Assembly (NCBI RefSeq): GCF_001687325.1
Contig: NZ_LZRD01000003.1
Span: forward strand, 124,001-188,000
Direction of reading: 5' to 3'
Length of the DNA stretch: 64,000 nt
Source: Streptomyces sp. PTY087I2
GTDB taxonomy: Bacteria > Actinomycetota > Actinomycetes > Streptomycetales > Streptomycetaceae
In this document: positions 59,687-64,000 of the stretch, piece after piece
Layout of the letters: each line of letters opens with the position of its first letter
How positions within the stretch are numbered: position 1 is the first letter of the stretch
Notes under the pieces: model-generated
Told to the model about the DNA's origin: nothing
Seen by the model: only the letters and a program-made list of their open reading frames with translations
The model's database searches: none
Position numbers and translations under genes: made by a program

Positions 59687-60985
59687 TCAGCGTTGGTAGC
59701 GGGCCAGCACCCGATTCCCGTCCTCCACCAGCCTCTTGCTCAGCTCCTCGGTGTCGATCGCGCCACTGTAGAACTCCTGGTACGCGGGGGTCGCCACCTT
59801 GTCCTTCCACTCGGGATAGCCGCGCACCGACTGGGCGGGCGCAGGACGCAAGCCCTCGGCGAGCGCGGTGCCGACGGCCCAGCCGTGCTCGGCCGCACGC
59901 AGCGACGGATCGGCCAGCGCCTCGGTCCCGGTGGGCAGCATCCAGTCGCCCCGGGCGAGGCGCACCATGTTGGCGGGGCGCAGCAGGAAATCGATGAACG
60001 CGACGGCCTCCTTCTTGTGCGGGCTGTCCTCCGCGACCGACAGCGTCTGCGGGCTGACGCCCTGGACCGCGCCGCCCGCGCCCGCGGGCATCGGCAGGAC
60101 CGTCCAGTCGAACCCCTCGGGGGCCTGCTGGATGATCTGCTGGCGGTAGGAGAAGCCGAGCGGCAGCATCGCGTACCGGCCGCCGAAGAACCCGGGCAGC
60201 GCGTCCGAGCCGCCCATGCCCAGCGCGCTGCGGGCCGCGCTGTTGTCGGTGTTGACCTGGTCGTGGATGGTGCCGGTGACCACGCCGTCGCCCGGTTCGA
60301 ACCGCAGGACCGCCTTGCCGTCGCCGTCGCGGTGGAAGAGCTGCCCGCCGCCGGACAGGCCCAGGTTGAGGGTGACGGAGACGGGCTCCTTGAGCGGCCA
60401 GGCGATCCCGTACCGCCCCTGGCCCGTCAGCTCTTTCGTCACCTGCCGGAACTCCTCCCAGCTCCAGGGGCGCTCCGGGGTCGGGATGCGTACGCCCGAG
60501 GCCTTCAGCAGCTTGGTGTTGGCGATGAGGACCCGGGGCTCCTGGAGGAAGGGCACCCCGTGGACGCCCTCGCCGAACGTGGTGGTGCGCCAGGACTGTT
60601 CGGGGATGCCGGCCTTGAGCCGGGCGGGCAGGAGGGGGCGAAGGTCGGCGAGGTAGCCGCCGTAGGCGAAGTCGGCCAGGTCGTCGGAGGCGTCGTGGAT
60701 GATGTCGGGGGCCTCGCCGCCCTCGAAGGAGGTGAGGAGCTGGTCGTGGACGCTGTCCCAGCTGCCCTGGACGTACTCCACCCGGACGTCGGGGTGGGCG
60801 GCGTTCCACTCCTTCACCAGCTGCTTGTTGGCGTCGACGGACTCCTTCTGCCAGGCCAGCGACTGGAAGCGGAGCCGGATCGTCCCGTCCGCGTCCCGCC
60901 CGTCGTCACCGCCGCCGGAACAGCCGGCGAGCAGCAGGGCCAGTACGGCGACGGCGGTGGCCGCCCGCCGGACCGCGGCGCGCAT
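59687..60985 (-). CDS. Sugar ABC transporter substrate-binding lipoprotein
   Basis: A 432-residue extracellular solute-binding protein (family 1). It has a lipobox LLLAGCSGG with Cys near residue 22, [52 protein letters not shown], and [18 protein letters not shown]. It delivers an oligosaccharide or polyol to the two downstream-paired permeases; the ligand is unknown. Its ATG overlaps the stop of the MalG-type permease by one base. No ATPase gene is present, so it probably shares a general MsiK-type ATPase as other Streptomyces sugar importers do. Confidence 0.9.
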   Translation of the reverse strand: MRAAVRRAATAVAVLALLLAGCSGGGDDGRDADGTIRLRFQSLAWQKESVDANKQLVKEWNAAHPDVRVEYVQGSWDSVHDQLLTSFEGGEAPDIIHDASDDLADFAYGGYLADLRPLLPARLKAGIPEQSWRTTTFGEGVHGVPFLQEPRVLIANTKLLKASGVRIPTPERPWSWEEFRQVTKELTGQGRYGIAWPLKEPVSVTLNLGLSGGGQLFHRDGDGKAVLRFEPGDGVVTGTIHDQVNTDNSAARSALGMGGSDALPGFFGGRYAMLPLGFSYRQQIIQQAPEGFDWTVLPMPAGAGGAVQGVSPQTLSVAEDSPHKKEAVAFIDFLLRPANMVRLARGDWMLPTGTEALADPSLRAAEHGWAVGTALAEGLRPAPAQSVRGYPEWKDKVATPAYQEFYSGAIDTEELSKRLVEDGNRVLARYQR

Positions 60986-61899
60986 CAGTGCTTCACCGCC
61001 CCGGCCGTCATCCCGCCGGTGATCCGCCGCTGGATGAAGGCGAAGAGCACCAGGGAGGGGAGGGTGGCGAGGAACGCGGCGGCGGCGAGCGGCCCGAGGT
61101 CGGCCACGCCCTCCGCGCCGAGGAAGTGGGTGAGGACGACCGGCAAGGTCTGTTTCTCCGGGGTCTTGAGCAGGACGAGCGCGAAGAAGAACTCGTTCCA
61201 TGCGGTGATGAACGCGAACAGCGCGGTGGCGACGATGCCGGGGGCGAGCAGCGGGGCGACGACCGAGACGAGGGTACGGACGCGGCCCGCGCCGTCCACG
61301 GCGGCGGCCTCCTCCAGCTCGGTGGGCACGGCGCGTACGTATCCGGCGAGCATCCACAGCGCGAAGGGCAGCGACCAGACGACGTAGACGAGGATCAGGC
61401 CCCACAGGGTGTTGATCAGATGCAGGTTCTTCAGGATCAGGAAGAGCGGAATGATCACCAGGACGAAGGGGAACGCCTGGCTGACCACGACCCAGCCGGT
61501 CGCCGCGGTGGCGAGGCGGCCCCGGTGGCGGGCCATCACATAGGCCATCGGGGTGGCGATCACGACGGCGATCAGGGCGGCGGAGACGGCGGCGACCAGC
61601 GAGTTGCCCGCGGCCTGGAGCAGCGGCTGCTCGTCGAAGGCCTGCCGGAAGTTGTCCAGGGTGGGGTTCTCGGGGATCCAGGTGGGGTGCAGCGAGCCCA
61701 GTTCGCGGGCGGGTTTGAAGGCGGTCGAGATCAGCCACACGAACGGGAACGCGAGGAAGACCAGGTACGCCAGGAGGGCCAGGTACTGCCCGGTGCGCGC
61801 GGCCCGGCCGGTACGCAGCCCGGTGGACTCACGGTCGGGCGCTCCGCGTGTCAGCAGCCCACGCCCGATCGGTCCTCGCCTCACCGGTCCTCGCCTCAT
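60985..61899 (-). CDS. Sugar ABC transporter permease (MalG type)
   Basis: A 304-residue permease with six membrane helices. The N terminus is short and basic (MRRGPVRRGPIGRG). The EAA loop is ELEEAAAVDGAGRVRTLVSVVAPLLAPGI and the end is ITGGMTAGAVKH, the usual MalG C terminus (RxxVxGLTAGAVKG-like). It pairs with the MalF-type permease, whose stop it overlaps by four bases. Alternative starts exist within the Arg/Gly-rich N terminus. Confidence 0.92.
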   Translation of the reverse strand: MRRGPVRRGPIGRGLLTRGAPDRESTGLRTGRAARTGQYLALLAYLVFLAFPFVWLISTAFKPARELGSLHPTWIPENPTLDNFRQAFDEQPLLQAAGNSLVAAVSAALIAVVIATPMAYVMARHRGRLATAATGWVVVSQAFPFVLVIIPLFLILKNLHLINTLWGLILVYVVWSLPFALWMLAGYVRAVPTELEEAAAVDGAGRVRTLVSVVAPLLAPGIVATALFAFITAWNEFFFALVLLKTPEKQTLPVVLTHFLGAEGVADLGPLAAAAFLATLPSLVLFAFIQRRITGGMTAGAVKH

Positions 61900-62900
61900 C
61901 GGTCCTCGCCTCCCCTGAGCCGGCCGACGAGATAGAGGGCGAGGAGCACGGAGATCACCGCGACCATCATACAGCCCATCGCCGCGGCGTAGCCGAACTG
62001 CCCGTAGCGGAAGGCCTCCTCGTAGGCGAAGAGCATCGGCAGCCGGGTCCGGCCGCCGGGTCCGCCGCTGGTCAGGACGTAGACCAGGGCGAAGGAGTTG
62101 AAATTCCAGATCAGGTTGAGCGCGGAGATCGCGAGCGCGATGGGCTTGATCGCGGGCCAGGTGACCGTACGGAACCGGCGCCAGGCGCCCGCGCCGTCCA
62201 GGGCGGCCGCCTCGTGGAGTTCGCGCGGGGTGTTCTGGAGTCCGGCGAGCAGGGCCACCGTGGTTTGCGGCATGCCCGCCCAGATGCCGACGAGGATGAC
62301 GGCGGGCAGCGCGGTGGCGAGGCCGGTCAGCCAGTCCCGCCCGTCGCCGAGCCCAAAGTCCCGGATGGTCTCGTTGAGGATGCCCGCGTCCGGGTTGTAG
62401 ACGAGCCGCCACATGATGCCGACGACGACCTCGGGCATCGCCCAGGGGACGATCGCCAGGGCCCTGGCTGCCCAGCGCAGCCGCAGGTTCTGGTTGAGCA
62501 GCAGGGCGAGGCCGAGGGCCAGGAGGAACTGCGGGACGGTGACGCCGACGGCCCAGACCAGACCGATCCGGAACGAGTCCCAGAACAGGGTGTCGTGCAG
62601 CAGGTCCTGGAAGTTGAGGGTGCCGATCCACTGGGTGGAGCGGGTCCGACCGGACTGGGCGTCGGTGAAGGCGAGCGCGATGCCGTAGAGGAGCGGTCCG
62701 ACGCTGAGGATCAGGATCGGGATGAGCGCGGGCAGCACCAGGAACCAGGCGGCCCGGTCCCCGAACGCCTTGCCCCGGGGCGGACCCGGTGGCCCCGGCC
62801 GCCAGGACCTCCGTGGCCGCCCGCCCTGTCCGTCCCTGCCGCCGCGCCCGCCGTGCGGGCCGTCCGGTCCGGTCCGCTTCGTCGCGGTCACCGATGTCAC
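61896..62900 (-). CDS. Sugar ABC transporter permease (MalF type)
   Basis: A 334-residue permease with six membrane helices after a basic, glycine/proline-rich N terminus of about 45 residues. The EAA loop is ELHEAAALDGAGAWRRFRTVTWPAIKPI. FLVLPALIPILILSVGPLLYGIALAFTD is the typical first helix. The GTG start at 62900 follows GGAGGGGGC. It is the first gene of the three-gene importer operon read leftward; no LacI-type regulator is visible in the window. Confidence 0.92.
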   Translation of the reverse strand: MTSVTATKRTGPDGPHGGRGGRDGQGGRPRRSWRPGPPGPPRGKAFGDRAAWFLVLPALIPILILSVGPLLYGIALAFTDAQSGRTRSTQWIGTLNFQDLLHDTLFWDSFRIGLVWAVGVTVPQFLLALGLALLLNQNLRLRWAARALAIVPWAMPEVVVGIMWRLVYNPDAGILNETIRDFGLGDGRDWLTGLATALPAVILVGIWAGMPQTTVALLAGLQNTPRELHEAAALDGAGAWRRFRTVTWPAIKPIALAISALNLIWNFNSFALVYVLTSGGPGGRTRLPMLFAYEEAFRYGQFGYAAAMGCMMVAVISVLLALYLVGRLRGGEDR

Positions 62901-63043
62901 GGAGAAGCCCCCTCCCTCCCGTATCCGCCTGACGCACCTGAGGTGGACTTCATCCCGTTCCGGCTGCCCGGAAGGCCTCCGACATCGTGCTGACGGTCCG
63001 TCGGTTCGTCAAGGTGGCCTGCACGGATGCGAAAATCGCACCC

Positions 63044-63910
63044 ATGGACGAGATGCGTGCGCGCGAGGTACTGACGGCCACCGGGTTCTCCGGTGCGGCG
63101 AAGCTGCTCGCGCTGGGCGAGAACGCGGTGTTCGCCGCCGGCGACCTGGTGATCAAGGTCGGCCGGGACGCCACCGGCCACCCCGAGCTGCGCGCGCGGG
63201 CGGAGCGGGAGGTGGCGCTCGCCGACTGGCTCGCCGCGTCCGGTGTCCCGGCCGTCCGCGCGGCGGAGAGCGGGGCCCGCCTGGTCGAGGGCCACCCGGT
63301 GACGCTGTGGCACCGGCTCCCCGACCCCGTACGCCCCGCCGAACCGCGCGACCTGGCGCCGCCGCTCTCCGTGGTGCACGCGCTGCCCGCCCCGGCGGAC
63401 TTCACGCTCCCGCGCCGTGAACTGCTCGGCGGGGTCGAGCGCTGGCTGACCCTCGCGGGCGACGCGATCGACCCGGCGGACGCCGACTACCTCCGCGAGC
63501 GCCGCGACGGCTTCGCGGCCGCGGCCGCCGCCCTGGTCCCCCACCTCCCGCCGGGTCCGATCCACGGCGACGCGCTCCCGCGCAACGTCCATGTCGGCCC
63601 GGACGGCCCGGTCCTGGTCGACCTGGAGACGTTCTCCGCCGATCTGCGGGAACACGATCTGGTGGTCCTCGCCCTCTCCCGCGACCGCTACGGCCTCGAC
63701 CCCGCGGCCTACGACGCCTTCACCGCCGCGTACGGCTGGGACGTCCGGGAGTGGGAGGGCTGCGCGGTCCTGCGCGGCGCCCGCGAGACGGCCAGCTGTG
63801 CCTGGGTCGCGCAGCACGCCCCGGTCAACCCGAAGGCGCTCGCCGAGTTCCGCCGCCGGGTGGCGTCACTGCGCGAGGGCGATCCCGAGGTGCGCTGGTA
63901 CCCGTTCTGA
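63044..63910 (+). CDS. Aminoglycoside phosphotransferase-like (APH) family protein
   Basis: A 288-residue kinase-fold protein. The catalytic loop is GPIHGDALPRNVHV, and VLVDLETFSADLREHDLV is the DxD metal segment. The glycine-rich start is poorly defined (LGENAVFAAGDLVIKVG). Members phosphorylate antibiotics, small metabolites or sugars; resistance cannot be assumed. The ATG at 63044 is preferred to 62987. It diverges from the sugar transporter operon. Confidence 0.8.
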   Translation: MDEMRAREVLTATGFSGAAKLLALGENAVFAAGDLVIKVGRDATGHPELRARAEREVALADWLAASGVPAVRAAESGARLVEGHPVTLWHRLPDPVRPAEPRDLAPPLSVVHALPAPADFTLPRRELLGGVERWLTLAGDAIDPADADYLRERRDGFAAAAAALVPHLPPGPIHGDALPRNVHVGPDGPVLVDLETFSADLREHDLVVLALSRDRYGLDPAAYDAFTAAYGWDVREWEGCAVLRGARETASCAWVAQHAPVNPKALAEFRRRVASLREGDPEVRWYPF

Positions 63911-64000
63911 ACGGGCCGGGGTACGGGTTCCGGGCTGTCCGGTCACACTCCGAGCGGCCCCGTCGTCGGTCCGCTGGCGGCGCGTATGCTTCGGCCCGGC

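Noticed and set aside
58912..59997. 361-codon plus-strand frame across the glycosyltransferase remnant
   Set aside because: It is antisense to recognisable MGT-family sequence and continues into the sugar-binding gene; the translation has no domain.
63911..64000. Possible promoter for a gene beyond the window end
   Set aside because: Only 90 bases are visible and no complete promoter pattern or start codon with a ribosome site can be supported.

Overview
The window looks like chromosomal DNA of a Streptomyces species. Base composition is very GC-rich, with strongly G/C third codon positions throughout. GTG and TTG starts are common. Several families are typical of sporulating streptomycetes: rodlins and chaplins, a DUF2637 protein, an anti-sigma-type HATPase, secreted subtilases and a secreted RNase Sa-like enzyme. 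No tRNA, rRNA, CRISPR array, prophage or intact transposase was seen.

Layout. 1-5.9 kb: tail of a FhuF-like iron-sulfur reductase, a DUF2637 membrane protein, a short HATPase, a secreted guanyl-specific RNase and a GH38 alpha-mannosidase. 5.9-15.5 kb: a PoxB-like TPP enzyme, a PP2C phosphatase with a long low-complexity N terminus, a giant secreted subtilase divergent from a LuxR/TrmB-type regulator, and a DUF456 protein. 15.5-19.1 kb: an Ada/AraC/AlkA fusion, RsgA preceded by a tiny ORF with a strong ribosome site, and a DUF5949 protein. 19.1-23.3 kb: a surface-coat island with three rodlins, a short chaplin, a repeat-rich sortase-anchored chaplin and two small unknowns. 23.4-34.6 kb: a flavoprotein monooxygenase, a LysR-controlled CoA-catabolic block (thiolase, CoA-transferase A and B, 3-hydroxyacyl-CoA dehydrogenase), a VOC protein/AraC regulator pair, and a YihY-type membrane protein divergent from an AidB-like acyl-CoA dehydrogenase. 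34.8-36.8 kb: a GAF regulator and a GNAT acetyltransferase.

36.9-46.5 kb is an assimilatory sulfur locus on the plus strand. It starts with a cysteine-type leader peptide, then sulfite reductase, a zinc-ribbon protein, CysH, CysC, CysD, CysN, an SsuABC sulfonate transporter and a sirohydrochlorin chelatase. Together they import sulfonates or activate sulfate, reduce it to sulfide, and supply the siroheme cofactor of the reductase. 46.5-48.6 kb holds a membrane protein, a DsbA-family oxidoreductase and a secreted protein.

48.6-56.4 kb is a probable iron-regulated minus-strand operon. It has a heterodimeric ABC transporter followed by a FecB/FecCD/FecCD/FecE-type siderophore importer, with an IdeR/DmdR-like box upstream. 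In the ABC pair the ATP-site defects are complementary, so only one catalytic site should be competent. 56.4-64 kb: a DUF1697 protein, a 166-bp MITE-like element with near-perfect terminal inverted repeats and CTAG ends, a proteinase K-like subtilase, a decayed macrolide glycosyltransferase remnant, a sugar ABC transporter operon and a phosphotransferase.

Most of the window is ordinary Streptomyces gene content. The less ordinary signals are the MITE-like element, the complementary ABC half-sites, the three-rodlin island, the tiny upstream ORFs, and several repeat or operator motifs that can be tested by comparison with related genomes.
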